Source: Amoeboaphelidium protococcarum
Lineage: Eukaryota; Aphelidiomycota; Aphelidea
Assembly (NCBI GenBank): GCA_023515745.1
Contig: JALECJ010000254.1
Location: forward strand, 558,001 to 622,000
Reading direction: 5' to 3'
DNA length: 64,000 bases
Shown here: piece after piece, positions 35,082 through 48,174 of the stretch
Layout: each line of letters begins with the position of its first letter
Numbering within the stretch: the first letter of the stretch is position 1
The notes under the pieces: model-generated
Told to the model about the DNA's origin: nothing
The model's database searches: none
The model's input: the letters and a program-made list of their open reading frames with translations, nothing else
Translations under genes and position numbers: made by a program

Positions 35082-35253
35082 ATTGAATTATTGCGTTCTC
35101 TTTAAATCTAGTGGTATGATAGATAGGTCGTCTGTAACAATGAAAAGACTTTCGCTTGGTGAAACAACAAAGCAGATTTGCCGAAGAAGAGTTTCAATAC
35201 TGTAAAAGAGAAGAGATTTGTCGAACTCCAAAATATATAAAATACCAAATCCC

Positions 35254-37007
35254 ATGCTTATACTTAATCTACTTATATATTCAATCATTTCGGTATGTAG
35301 CTGCATGTCAGCGCTACATAAATAGAATTTAAAGTACGTATACTGGTAGGCGATCTAATTAAATTTGCTTATTGCGATTGTAGGGAGACTGTGAGGCAAA
35401 TGTTTTACCATGCATTCAATGGCTACATGAAGTACGCGTTCCCGTTGGATGAACTGGATCCTATCCTATGTCAAGGCAAAACAAGAGATTACAATAATCC
35501 GTATGCTTCTTTATTATCGTGTAATATTTAATTGTAATCTTTGAGCGTGTTTAGTCACAAATATTATGAGAATGATGTGTTAGGAGACTTTAGTTTAACA
35601 CTAATAGACTCTTTGGATATGTTGATCGTGTTAAAAGACTTTGCTGGTTTCCGCGCCGCTGTAGATCTTGTTAAGATTCACGTCTCTTTTGATTCCCCCA
35701 ATGTAGTCCAAGTATTTGAGACTAATATTAGAGTGGTTGGTGGCCTATTATCAGCTCACGTTCTGGCATCTGACAAGCGATTTTGTGCCTAGTGTCAATC
35801 ATGGTACGATGATTCCCTATTGCGAATGGCTTATGACGTGGCAGAACGGCTACTTCCCGCATTTAATACCACAACTGGCATTCCGTATGCTCGCGTTAGT
35901 CTCAATGGCAAAGGCAAGAATTTGTTGCATTCAAACATTACGTGCTCTGCGGCGGCTGGAACATTACTGCTGGAATTTGGTACTCTCAGCCGCCTAACTG
36001 GTGATTAAAGATTTGAAAATGTTGCCAGAAAAGCTCTATTGGAGATATGGAGGCGGCGTTCTCACTTGCATCTTATAGGCAACGAGATTAATGTTAGCTT
36101 TGGTGTGTGGACCGAGGTCGATAGTCACTTTGGTGCTGGTATAGATAGCTTCTTTGAATACGCTTTGAAATCTTACGTCTTGTTTGGCGACAATGAGTAC
36201 TTATAGATATTCAACACTTCATACAATGCTTTGAATCGACATTTGAGGGTGAAATAAGCCAATCGGTATTTATATCTCCCAGTGCAAATGTTTTCGGGTG
36301 ATAATGTGGCCACATGGATTGACAGCCTAGGAGCATTCTTCCCTGGATTGCAGGTACTCGCTGGAGATATTTCAAGTGCCGCAAGACTACACGAAGTTTA
36401 CTGCGCTTTATGGAGACGATTTCATGGTATGCCAGAACGTTATGACGCGGCTAGAAAGCAAGTCATATCTGCCAATTATCCGCTGCGTCCTGAATTTATA
36501 GAGAGTACATACTTTCTCTATCTCGCGACTAGAGACGAATATTACTTGCGAGTTGGTTAAAGAATTGTCGAGGATTTGTAACAATTTATGAGGACTTAAT
36601 GTGGATTTGCAACTGTTGATGATCTGCTTAGCAAGAAACTTGTCAATAGAATGGAAAGCTTCTTTCTCAGCGAGACTTTGAAGTATCTATACTTGCTGTT
36701 TGATGAAGATCACAACCTAAACAAATTGGACGGATCTTTTGTGTTTACTACCGAAGCTCACATAATGTCCATAAAGAAGTCAAAGAGTGCAAGTAATTTA
36801 CAACAGAACGCTTCTGCTGCAAATGAAACGTGTCCTGTGTATAAACGCCCGACAATTCCCCTCGACAGACATCCCTTGTCAAAGTAGGAACGGCGACACA
36901 TCAAGAATTTACTGTTCAACTAGAATTACCGAACAAGCAACCCCTCATTCCCCACTCAATGCGAACAATCTGGTCATGGTGATATATTGTACAAAGCTCG
37001 CATATGA
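35254..37007 (+). CDS. EDEM-like ER alpha-mannosidase (GH47), two introns
   Basis: Exons 35254-35333, 35384-35500, 35555-37007; introns of 50 nt (GTACGT...TAG) and 54 nt (GTATGC...TAG). 549 residues. Exon 1 encodes a signal peptide ([17 protein letters not shown]). [75 protein letters not shown] and [19 protein letters not shown] are EDEM landmarks, closest to EDEM3/Mnl1. The second intron is a multiple of three without TGA, so it could be retained; removing it gives the usual NNPxxxxxNDVLG. These enzymes trim mannose from misfolded glycoproteins for ER-associated degradation. No HDEL-type tail. Confidence 0.9.
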
Positions 37008-37544
37008 TTGCTCCATGAATGATTATATAGTCCAAGAATCCCCGTTTCTGTTCCATTTAAACGATACTTAATCTTCGTAATAAATAACCTTTACCACTTC
37101 CTATTGAATTCATCTACAATATTAAGTCCTTGTGGGAGCACTTTATATCCTAAAATCAAATGCAAGTTCACATGGATGGATTCATCGCAATAATAATAAC
37201 TAACTACAGTAGTATAGACTATAAACGGAATAACCCAACAGTGTGGATATGATGACTCAATTGCTGAAACAGTTGCCACATTTGACAGTTGCGTCTTTCA
37301 GAAGTTGTTTCACGCACTCACGCGCACATCGATGCCCCGTCTGGTCATAATTGATCTGAAACAGGGAATTTTCTGAAATTTGTCGCGTCGACTCTTTGGA
37401 GAATATATTCCACGCTCTCTGATACCGTTGTACTGTGGAAGGCTAGTAAGTTTCAGGTTCTCTGACGCAATAGTTTTAGAGTAGTGATAAGCTTTTTAAG
37501 GAGTCCTGTCTGCCTTCATCTTAATTTTGTGTTGAATATTTAGT
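37008..37544. other. Intergenic between EDEM and the GT34-GT2 fusion
   Basis: 537 bases, AT-rich, upstream of the fusion gene. No supported gene or repeat. ACGCGC occurs near 37320. Confidence 0.5.
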
Positions 37545-40241
37545 ATGCTCTGTCATTCAATATATAACGCCTTAGTGCTGGCCACTATAGTTTAGCTATT
37601 ATTGAATACTTATCATGTTGATGGCTCTATTCTGAGGCGGCGATAGTAAATAATACAGGTGGAGGATAGCTCTGTTCCCTCAGCATACAATATAGGCATC
37701 CTCACTGCTGAAACAAATCATCCGGAGTCCAGTAGTATTGGTGGTATAGAAGATGATGGCAATCAACTTTTACACCTGTCTAGAGATTATTTTGACCTCT
37801 TTTAGTAGAATAAGAAAGACTGGGCTCAATTTCAGAGCTATGACTATGTGCACACAAAGATAAACTCTAGTGCTCGCCACAAGCCGTCGGATCTCAGATT
37901 GGACTTGATTAAAATAGATCTCATGCTTGAATATCTCCCACAGTATGACTGGATCGTCTGGCTAGATATGGACACTATAATTGTGGACATGACAATCTAG
38001 GTTGAGGAGTATATCAAGCATGCTCAGCTGCATAAGCCTGGCGTCAATCTTATCATCGATGGCCAGGAGACCATCTCACAAGTCACCTACAAGAGCAGTG
38101 TCATTCTGTTGCGAAATTCTTTCTGGTCCAAGAGATTTCTAATCCAAATCTAGAGGCAACTTCAAGACTTTCTGTAGCAGCAGCAATACTCTAAATCTAT
38201 TGATGGTCTACGCGGTGTTCTGTTGGACAATATATTTGTGGACGTTCTTGCTGCAGATCCTTACTCAGAGTCTCATGTTCATCACTTTCACCTACAAGAT
38301 TATTGGAGTCAGAAGCTGGTGTATCTTCCTAGAATAGGTATTCTGCATTTCAGTGGCTGCACTGTGGAAGATGAACGTTGTCTGGATATGCTTGATCGTG
38401 CCCTCAATCATATGATAGACTACGAAAATATGTACGTCTACATCGCAGCTCCCTATGTTCAACACATATACAACATATTTGCTGGCATTTATGTACTCTT
38501 TGCATTAGACCGACTCATTCACATCCTTGGTAGGTACTTTGGACCAAACAGATTATAGAAAATGGGCAAAGCTCGCCTTCCTGAGACTATGGATCCTAAT
38601 GATAAGCGGTATCCCATGGTTGCCGTCTAGCTTCCGATGTTTAATGAGAGCTCGTGTGCGGTGACTATTATAGATTCTGCTGCTTAGATTGAGTGGCCCA
38701 TGCAGAGAATCTTTATTCAGATTGTTGATGATTCCACCAGCTAGGAGACGAGAGATATTATAGATGAGCGAGTCATGTACTGGGTCAGACATGGTGTCAA
38801 CATCGAGGTTCGTCGCCGTCCACATCGAAATGGATTCAAAGCTGGTGCTATGAATGAAGCTATGAACTACTTCCCTCCTGATACTCGATTCATTGCCATA
38901 TTTGATGCGGACTTCTTACCTCAGCCTAAATTCTTTCTCAAGACCATACCGTACATGATGGCGAATAATAATGCTGCCTTTGTACAAACATGCTGGATCT
39001 ACACCAACCCGAAAGAGTCATTGTTAACTCGTATGCAAGAGATCTCCCTCAACTTTCATTTCTTCTGCGAGTAGGAGATGCGATTCAGGACGAAGAAGTT
39101 TTTTAATTTTAATGGTACAGCAGGTGTATGGAGACTCAAAGCTCTGGTTGGCTCTGGTGGATGGCACACTGACACTCTGGTAGAAGATATGGATCTCTCA
39201 TTACGCGCGTATGCCGATGGTTGGGACTTTATATTCCTGAAGGATGTCAAATGCCTCAATGAAATACCTCCCACTTTCCAGGCGTATCGTGGCTAATAGC
39301 ATAGATGGACATCAGGCCCGATGTAGGTGCTCAAAAAAGCTTTCAAGACTGTCTACCTCTCCAGGAAGCTGTCCATGGTGGACAAGATATTCTGTTTATG
39401 GTTCTTTCTCCGCAATTATGTGCACATCATCAATTTCCTCTACTTCCTCATCCTGATTCCTATGATGATCTGGATCCCCAGGGTCACGTTGTACGAATGG
39501 GCCGTCATTTACCTTCCGGCTGCCATCAGTATGAGTAATGTCTTCTTTACGCCCAACGAGGCCGGCAGAATCTTGAGTTATGTCTTGTTTGAGAATGCAA
39601 TGTGTCTTTATAAGACTGGTGCATTGATCTGTGGTGTTCTCAACATTGGCAAAGCAAAGCAATGGATTGTCACGCCAAAGTATGCTCGTAAGAAACTTGT
39701 GTCCGCTGAGTAGGAATAGCTAGATCCTGAAGATGCCTACTAGATTGTCAAGAATCCAAGTCATAAAGATGCCATGATTATTTAGATTGAAGACTAGCTG
39801 GACAGTTTTGCTACTGAACGACGCACTATATCATCGTCCACTTCAATGGCCTCGTTGCCTTCTCTGGATAGAGATTCTCCTGATTTGGAATCATAATCAC
39901 TAGAATCCTTTGGCGGCGGGGATATCTCTCTAGGATCTGCTTAGAATCATGTCACTTTTGCAAACTCATAAAAGAAGAATGATATTTAATAGTACCTGAT
40001 TCCGAGGCCTGCAGATTAGAAAATCACTAAATTAATCTCAGTGTTCACAGCTTATGGAACTAATCTGATGCAAAGGCCTGAATTCAAACTGCATAGAAAT
40101 GAGATGATCATGTTCCTCTATCTTCTTACATGCGGATATTATGGATGTCTAATGAGACAGTATGGCATTGGAGTATTCTGTTTATTGAATGCCGTAGCCT
40201 ACTTGATATTGGCCACGAACATGATTGGCAGAAGTGGCTGA
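37545..40241 (+). CDS. Bifunctional glycosyltransferase: GT34 (GMA12/MNN10) fused to CSLC/CSLA-like GT2 synthase
   Basis: ATG 37545, TGA 40239-40241, 898 residues, single frame. Residues 7-25 are a membrane anchor. About 85-300 is a GMA12/MNN10 domain: [30 protein letters not shown] (DxD at 141-143), [27 protein letters not shown] membrane segment follows (about 309-331). Residues 360-700 are a CSLC/CSLA-type GT2: YPMVAVQLPMFNE, VDDS (D395), FDADF (D454), VEDMD (D548), QQHRW (584-588, both Gln as TAA TAG). TM helices flank a Ser-rich insert near the end. GT2 would polymerise a beta-glucan or mannan from the cytosol through the membrane; GT34 would add alpha-linked side sugars in the lumen. 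Donors and product are unproven. Confidence 0.9.
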
Positions 40242-40428
40242 GGTGTTTTCTTAATGATCCTATAAAGGCAATAGAGGTGTAATAAGAAGCGATATGTTTA
40301 TAATTTTAATGCATCAGATAGTGATACCATCAGAAGAAGAAATTGATGTTAATAAATAGAAGCGTTTAGTTCCAATGATTGTCATTTAATAATTCATTTC
40401 ACTATGATTTATAACAGGGTCGTCATAA

Positions 40429-41718
40429 TCACAAGTTGACATCTGGAATGTCTGACACTTTAATAGTCAAAGCTTCTTCCAGAGTCTTTGCAAAGATATC
40501 AACAGCATTCTTCAGCTCTTGCTCAGAAATACACAGCGGCGGTGCAAGACGAATAATGTTCTGGTGCGTTGGCTTTGCCAGGAGACCATTCTTCTTCAAT
40601 AGCAAGCAAATGTGCCAAGCAGTCTTATCCGACTTGCTCTCGTCGATAACCACGGCATTCAGCAATCCTCTACCACGTACCAGCTAGATCAATGGACTCT
40701 TAATACTGCGGATTCCCTATCTGAACTACTCGCCCAACTTCTGAGCCTTCTCCGCCAGATTCTCCTCCTTAAGCACTTGTAGAGCCGCAATAGCAACAGC
40801 TGATCCCAACGGATTTCCACCATAAGTAGATCCGTGTTCACCAGGCTTAATGCACAACATGATATCCTTATCAGCGAGGACGGCACTCACTGGATAGATA
40901 CCACCACTCAGAGCCTTGCCAAGAATCACAATGTCTGGGCGGACATTCTCATGCTCTATAGCCAACATCTTACCAGTTCTCGCCAGGCCAGTCTGTACTT
41001 CATCAGCGATAAAGAGTACGTTATGCTTCTTGCACAGATCATAACACTTACGCAGGTATCCTTCATCAGGCACGAAAATACCAGCTTCACCCTGAATTGG
41101 CTCAACCAAGAAGGCAGCAACATGCTTTCCATGAACCTCTAATGCAGCCTCCAGATCCTCAGCACTATTATAACGAATCTACTTCTGTGTAGATGGACAC
41201 ACACTGCCAACTGATGGCACAAATGGACCAAAATCACGCCTGCAATCCGGATCGGTGGACATTGAGATCACACCCAGAGTTCTACCATGGAAATTACCCT
41301 CACAGCTGAACACAATAGCCTTACCCTCAGGGATTCCCTTCTTCAAATATCCCCACTTCCTGGCCAATTTCACAGCAGTCTCCACAGCTTCAGCTCCAGT
41401 GTTCATAGGCAGCACCATGTCATACTTGAAAAAGTCAGTAATGAACTTGGCATACTGTCCAAACACATCATTGTAGAAGGCTCTCGAAGACAGGTGCAAC
41501 TTCTTGGCTTGAGTACACAGAGCCTCGACAATCTTTGGGTGACTGTGTCCTTGATTAACTGCAGAGTAAGCAGATAAGAAGTCCATATACTTCCTGCCCT
41601 CAGGATCCCATACCCAAATTCCCTCAGCCTTGCTAAACACCATTGGGAGAGGATGGTAATTGTGGGCACTGAAATCATGCTCCAGCTTCATAACATCCTT
41701 AGAACTTGTAGCAGTCAT
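40429..41718 (-). CDS. OAT: Ornithine aminotransferase (PLP, class III)
   Basis: ATG 41718, TGA 40429-40431, 429 residues, no intron seen. [93 protein letters not shown] and [19 protein letters not shown] are diagnostic. The PLP lysine is K268 in ILGKALSGG. It converts ornithine and 2-oxoglutarate to glutamate semialdehyde and glutamate, in mitochondria in animals. No strong presequence is seen, so it may be cytosolic as in yeast. Full length (human 439). Confidence 0.95.
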
Positions 41719-42155
41719 TCTTACCAGAGGCTTGTAAATTCTTAATCGATTGATAATATAAAGAATATTGACGATGTTAATTGATAATCAGGCGGAAACT
41801 GATTATTCAAGTTGTTAGTTGTGAGATTAAGAAGAGATGAAACTTTGTTCACAACAGACGACTGTTGAAGGGCGAAACTTATCAGCTCTCAAGTTGCTCG
41901 GTTGTTGAGTGAGTGAGAGATTAACGATGCGACAACAAAGACTCGATCCGTGGGAACATCTCTCTCCGCGCGCGCGTCCTTTACGGTGGTGGCTTGACAG
42001 TTTGCAAACAATGCGATTGAAGGGTTTGAGAGATCCACAACGGTATAAACATGCCCAGTTCGAGCATTTTATGAGATGAACCAAATACATATATATCTGC
42101 AGAATACATTTCGATAAATCCGTAAAGCAATGCGGTAATAATAAATCATACTGAT
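41719..42155. other. Intergenic between OAT and ATG2
   Basis: 437 bases upstream of OAT. Contains a (CG)5 run at 41967-41976. No gene supported. Confidence 0.5.
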
Positions 42156-45100
42156 TCAAACTTGTTTGTACTTGTCCTTGATGTGTTGGGCCTATTCTGG
42201 ATCTAGTGAGTTCTTCAGGCCGAGCAGAGTTTAACGTATAGCCTCAGACACTCCAATCGCGGGCCTCAATAGAGCCACTTGCACTGTCTTATCTGCACTT
42301 TTAGCTCGCATCGGAATTCCAATAATCGTTTCTTTAGCATTAATTAGTCCTTCGCGATAATCATGTGGCTGCGACGCCATCTTGCTTACTTTGTGCTGTT
42401 GCTGACGATTTCTGTTCAATGATGACGTGGCGCTACTGCTGCTAGCACTTCCACGCCTCTACAACGATGGATCTGGAGCATCAGATAGAATAGTGTCAAA
42501 ACTCTCTAGGAAGTTTTATGCACCACTGACCACCTTGGACCCTAACTTGATCGTCTCCATTGTGGCAGTCTTGAACAGTTATGTGGAACCTTTCTAGAGT
42601 GAGCTCAATACTCGGCCTGACCTTTAATACTCCCCGATGGGCAGCAGAACCATATCGATCACACTTGATCCAACATTAGAAATATTTCGCAATGGCGTTA
42701 TGCCAGCTACTATACCTTTGCTATCGTGCTGCATAACGTGCGGGATCCACATTTGCAGAATCTTGCTGACGCATTCAGACGGTCCATTGACCGCTCTAAG
42801 ACTCACAGACGGCAGATTGACGGCAACTTCTTCCAAAGAGAACAGATTAAGTAACTCAACGTATTGACCCTTCTTAATCCGGGCATAATCCACCTTTTTC
42901 GGTTTATAATCAATCAAAAGAGGTAGAGACTGTACGTGTACATGCTGAAAATACAATGGAGATTATTATGCAGCAGATTACTTACTGATATCAGCAGGAG
43001 TTAAACGCTAGTAATCAAAGAACTGGAATAGAAATCTGAGAGTATCTTGATCCACGTACATTCGGAGAGGCTGAATCTAAACATTGAGTCTGTAATCAGT
43101 CTACATTCCACTTTACAGAATGCCAGTAACATCTATTAATACAGCGGATGAAGACTGAGTTCTATTACTACTACCTTTATAGCGAGTAAGAAACTTGCGC
43201 CAAGATGATGATTTTATATGATCCTCAATTTCCAACTACTCAATGGTGATCGAAAGCTATGACTTTTACTGTTGCTCAGATTAACCAGCTTATAGTCGAA
43301 GATTATTCAATGTGAATAGAATATAATTAGATTCATCTCGCCCACTTGTACTCTGTATCTAATCGATAGATGTGGACGAAGAATGGTCATCTATCAACTC
43401 ATTGTAACTGATCATACCATCTTCATCAACAAGTTCAATCTCCAACGGTGCATCATTAAGATCTGATTAACTGTTACCCATTGATTAGACGTTATCCGAC
43501 AAGTCTTCCCCATCATAAAAGCGAATCTCAATGCGGCTAATATCAAACTAAGCTAAAGGCGAGTCCAAAGCTTTAGATTACGACTTAGCCTGAGCCTTCT
43601 CAATAGAAAAATAATCATCAATCACAACGAGTGGATCATCTGTCAAAGTCCTTACAACTCCATCCTTATTCCCACTACTATTAAAACTTTTACTTTGAAT
43701 CTAGTTCATACTTTCGACCCATTCTAAATCATCCTGTAAATCATTAACTGGCATCTATTACACATCCAGGAAACCGTCAATCTAAAAGAAGTCCTACTCA
43801 ATCGCTTACTACAGGTCAACTTGGTGTACAGACTGTGGCGGTGTCCTTTTAATCTTAAACACGCTTTGCTCTAAATCCTACAAGACATTGATCTCATTCT
43901 AAGTATCTTTATCTGGGAAAGTACTATTATCTAAATGATTACTATCCGCAATTTTGATAAACTTGTTCTGGTATTATTAAAGAAGATCCTGTAATACTTG
44001 CCACGAATCTTTGCAAAGACCAGCGCTAACGTGTCCAACTTTACACACCGACTTGCTTCCATCAAAGTTGAAATTAATCTCCCTGACTGTGACTATCTTG
44101 GCATCATGAGACGGAGAAGAATTTAGTTATAAGTTGAGATCTGCAGTGGAACATTTAAGATTAGCAGAAATATTGTTGCCACTTACATTAAGTAGAGCAC
44201 TACCTTGATCTAACTTGCCATGAGACTAAACATCATTTAGCTGACCATCATCAATTTAAGCCATATCAAACTGGAGCTAGCATCGATAAGACATATAACC
44301 ATCAGCATTCTACGAATCAAATAGTAAGCCCTTATAAGATTCAGCAACATCTAGCACAGCATCGAGATCAGTGTCAGAACTGGAAATAAATGCAGCTATA
44401 GCTATATTCGATGGAATTAAACGCAACAACAGACATGACGATTAACAACAAAAGATGCGACGCTACTAGCGTAGAATACTAGCACTGTTCCATTAAAGAT
44501 ACGCAGACTATTATGATTGTCTTTAGCTAAGAATAGCGCGTAAATTATCAACTTACAGCTTAAATTTCTGATAATGTACATCCGCCGTCTTCAAATCAAA
44601 TCCGAACTAGTAATCACCCAAATATGGCGATTAAGAGGATCTATTTGCTAAAGACTATATCGATCGATAAGCTCGAATAATTTGCTAAATATTGTCAGCA
44701 TCAAGTCGGCTTTATAATTAGCCAATGACAGCATAGACATTAAGACTACTCCTGACTTATCTCCGATTAGCTAAATCTCTAACAACCATCAAATGGCATA
44801 TAGCATCATCACCTTGTGAATCTTCATCGATTAACATAAAACCATTACCGCCGGAACTGTTCAAATTGAGATCCAATTAGATGGAACGGCATAAGAGTAT
44901 TTCAGAACTACTCGCAACACCATCCATTTTAACGCATATTAGATCAATGCTGGTACAAAATGGCTCGTAAGATTGAATTACGCATTTAACCTATTACATT
45001 TCAGCAATGCAAGTCAAATCAAGATCTACAGCATAACAGAACGTGACACTAGGCAAATATACTACAACATCAACTTTCCCACTCGAACCTCCTTGAAATA

Positions 45101-46463
45101 AAATCTAGGACATTACAATATCCTAATAGAATTACTTAAAGAGCTTTAAATTATCGAGATCAAAATTGACGTTAAGCTACTACAAGCAGTCTAATCGCAG
45201 CAGGCTTTAATTAAAAGTGACTTTAAAAAACTAATTTTCCACTTGTGTGGCAGCACCACTTAATAACACTTTCCTCTACTATAATGACTATCTGAATGAG
45301 TTAACCTAACATTGCCCAACTACTAGAGTAAGTTAATCTTTGAAATAATGTGAATTTACGCTCTTAAGTTCAATGCTTAGTGCAGAATCTAAAGTGGAGA
45401 GAGATGCTTAAACAAAGCCATCTGCGCACCACAAAGTACTGAGCGAGTCTTCTTCCGATGTCATGACCATAGATAAAGACTAAACATTAACAGATACTTC
45501 TAATTGATTTTGATTATTAGCGGTTAAGTTATCCTTATTGCCAACCTAACTCTGCATAAATACAGATTGACTAGCAGCAGTGTACATTGTCTAAGTCATG
45601 GCAGACATTTCAAGATCTGGCTGGATATCCGCCGACATTCTACCAAACAATTACAATAATACTGATAATCTTTTCAAAGCCATAGCGATGTTAACTTTGT
45701 CCACTTCCATTACCAGCTTATAGACATTGTCAACCACTTCCATTATGATCTAAGTACTATGCGGAATAGAGGCAATCTAACGATGATCATCAGCTCCTTG
45801 ACCAAAGTACACTTATATCTATTACAACTTTGCAAAATAGCTTGAACTTGAATCATTTTACACAACCTTAAACTCACACTATGGAACTTTTAATTAGAGC
45901 ACTTCTGAATCCGAGCCAGCAATGTTAATACAAAGATTCATAACGGATACATTTACCAGATTGGACACGTACTGAAAGAATGAATTGGCAAATTCCTCTT
46001 ATTAATCTTGACCTTCTGCACCTGATTACAATTCAGGGACATAATCTTATGCAAAGGCTTCCTCAGCAGCAATTAAGCTTTCTCTTACACTTGCCATCAT
46101 ATTTATCTGTGGCGATTAATCTTTAACCTCCGACCCAGATGGAGCAGGCGACATAATAGGCAAATGAGACGATATCACAACATCTTCAAGCGAGACATCA
46201 AGGCTACTCCAATCTTCAGCAATCTTTATACAGAATGAGTTTACACTAGCACCGTCAATAATTACGAGCGCATTCAATGGTTAGAATATTTTTGGATCCA
46301 ACTACAGACTGCTCAAGGACAGAATATTAGAATCAGCACTATCCACAGAGTCATTCCACTGAAAGTCTTAATCTAAAACAATGCCTTTCAAGAGTCGTTT
46401 AAGCGCAAACTTTAACAACCTCTACTTGACATTATTCGAAAGTGAAGATACCCAAGAAAGCAT
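42156..46463 (-). CDS. ATG2: ATG2, autophagy lipid-transfer protein
   Basis: ATG 46463, TGA 42156-42158, 1435 residues, one open frame. The N-terminus MLSWVSSLSNNVKQRLLKFALKRLLKGIV matches the ATG2 chorein helix start. The middle is long, beta-rich and low in recognisable motifs, as in ATG2, with FDISRIEIRFYDGEDL. The C-terminal landmark block is clear: QPLRMYVDQDTLRFLFQFF, SPLYFQHVHVQSLPLLIDYKPK, LQMWIPHVMQHDSKGIVAGITPLRNISNVGSS and MVLLPIGEYQRSGRVLSSLQKG. ATG2 bridges the ER and phagophore and moves lipids for autophagosome growth. Human ATG2A is 1938 residues; this one is shorter. A GTAAG at about 42980 lies in frame and is more likely coding than a splice site. Confidence 0.9.
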
Positions 46464-46730
46464 TATTCAAACAGCAGAATATGTATACACTTTGATACAG
46501 TGCAGAACAGTACGTGAAAGGATAATCAGCAGATTCAAGATGAAACGACGAACAAGGACGAGAAATGAGAAAAGAACAACATGGCCGCGTTTGAACGTAC
46601 GAAAGCCTGGTGCGCGCCACTGTCCGCGTGACTTGTCACTCATATATGCGAGCGAGTATGAATGGCCAACTCAATAAACACTGTTCTTCTATACAGTACT
46701 TAATTCAAACATTCTAGTCACATGGTGTAG

Positions 46731-47549
46731 TCATTCTTAGGTGGCTATTTTCTTCAAGATTACTCGCTCCATTCGTGAGACGTAGGAACCATTCCATTTG
46801 GGCTCTATTGATATAGCGCGCATCGTTGTGTCATTCAATGGAGTTTTGTATGAGGCTCTATCCAAATGTTTGAATGTGTGAATGAAACTAAACCAGTCAT
46901 GCGTAGTGGATATGCGCCAAGTATCTTCTTCCATACACTATTTAGCGCGCATAGAAATGTATCGATCGCGTTCATATTTCACCTTGGGCAATTCAAACCA
47001 CCAACCGCGAGTAAATTTCATATGCAGCTTGTCAATCACTTTATACAGTGTCAGATCAGCCAAAGACATGAGCAAGTCTTCAGCGCACTTGATCACTTTC
47101 TACTTGGATGATATCCTTAGCTCAACACTTTATTCCTCGGCAGTCTTAGTCTACAACCGTAATAAAATATAATCATCCTCATCCAGAATAGTTATAGCTT
47201 GAGTTGAAACTTCAATCGGACCACCCAAGTACTGAAACAGATAAAAGTCAAAGTATGCACCATCAGTCTAGTGTATCATGACAGCATGCGTATCCCATAG
47301 AGAACCAATGTACATCACATCAAAAATCGATATAGAACTGACCTCAATACCCATCACGGAATTAACAGTTTTCAGATATGTCTAATCAATATATCTGTGC
47401 AAAAGACGTTTTGCCATTAGTCTCAAAGAGCGATTCACATGGCTCAACTGCTAGAATGTCATCAAATCATTACAATACATGAAAACTCCTCCCCAAATAT
47501 CTTCATAGAGAACATTAGAAGAGGTAACTGTGGTGTTAATAGTTTGCAT
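46731..47549 (-). CDS. F-box-like protein, unknown
   Basis: TGA 46731-46733; ATG 47549 chosen because it places an F-box-like segment at the start, 272 residues. NVLYEDIWGGVFMYCNDLMTFQQLSHVNRSLRLMAKRLLHRYI follows the F-box pattern (hydrophobic helix, DL, VNRxLR, AxxxL). The rest is soluble with no repeats I recognise (GWWFELPKVKYERDRY, THDWFSFIHTFKH). F-box proteins bind SKP1 in SCF ubiquitin ligases; that role is inference. The frame stays open upstream to another ATG near 47660, so the start is not certain. Confidence 0.6.
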
Positions 47550-47637
47550 TACTGCTCTAAGTTAATGGTGGCTAATGTTATCTGTCAAATTCGAAGTGTT
47601 CAGGGCTGTATCGTAACAAAGACTAACAAAGAAGAAG

Positions 47638-47935
47638 ATGAAACATACCATTGATGAAATTATCAGTTCAGAAGATACTAGTGAAATAAACAGTTATACC
47701 GGTAAGAGACATACAATGGGGTAAGTACATCAAAGATATTAATATACTTCCAGATCAAAGCTATTAAAGTTCGCGTTTCAATAAGCCTCAGAGCCAACAA
47801 GATTTAACCAGCGACTTTTCTGGTAAAAATGCTTGTTCTGTTGACACCAAAGAAGCTTAGACTACAAATATACCACCATGTTAGGGACCGTATTCATATT
47901 CAAGCCACGTATATGAAGCGTAATAGTTACTATGA
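47638..47935 (+). CDS. Tiny Gln/Ser-rich protein, two exons
   Basis: Exon 1 47638-47701, intron 47702-47753 (52 nt, GTAAGA...CAG), exon 2 47754-47935 with TGA; 81 residues. Removing the intron joins MKHTIDEIISSEDTSEINSYT to a Gln/Ser/Tyr-rich tail with seven TAA/TAG Gln. The alternative donor at 47721 gives an early TGA. It diverges from the F-box-like gene across 88 bp. No domain recognised; call rests on splice signals, phase and codon style. Confidence 0.4.
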
Positions 47936-48174
47936 TTGTTACCAAGTGGTGGTTCCACAATAGAACGTCGTGGAAACTGATCGTCGTTCACATCTTCTCA
48001 TTCAGAACGAGCCAATTGTCCGTTTCAAGTCGATTCCGCCCGCCTTCTCGCTCGCTCGCTCTGTTGCTCCGTTGTATTTCCCGTCCACGGCGCTGTTCTA
48101 GTCTTGCTTTGCCATTAAAAGTAATTTTCGCTTACTGTAGCTCATCATAGTGAAGAAGTTAACGTGTCGAAAGT

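Noticed and set aside
42970-43010. GTAAG...TTTTCAG in ATG2 that looks like an intron
   Set aside because: The implied splice changes phase and breaks the ATG2 frame, while reading through keeps SPLYFQHVHV in register with known ATG2 proteins.
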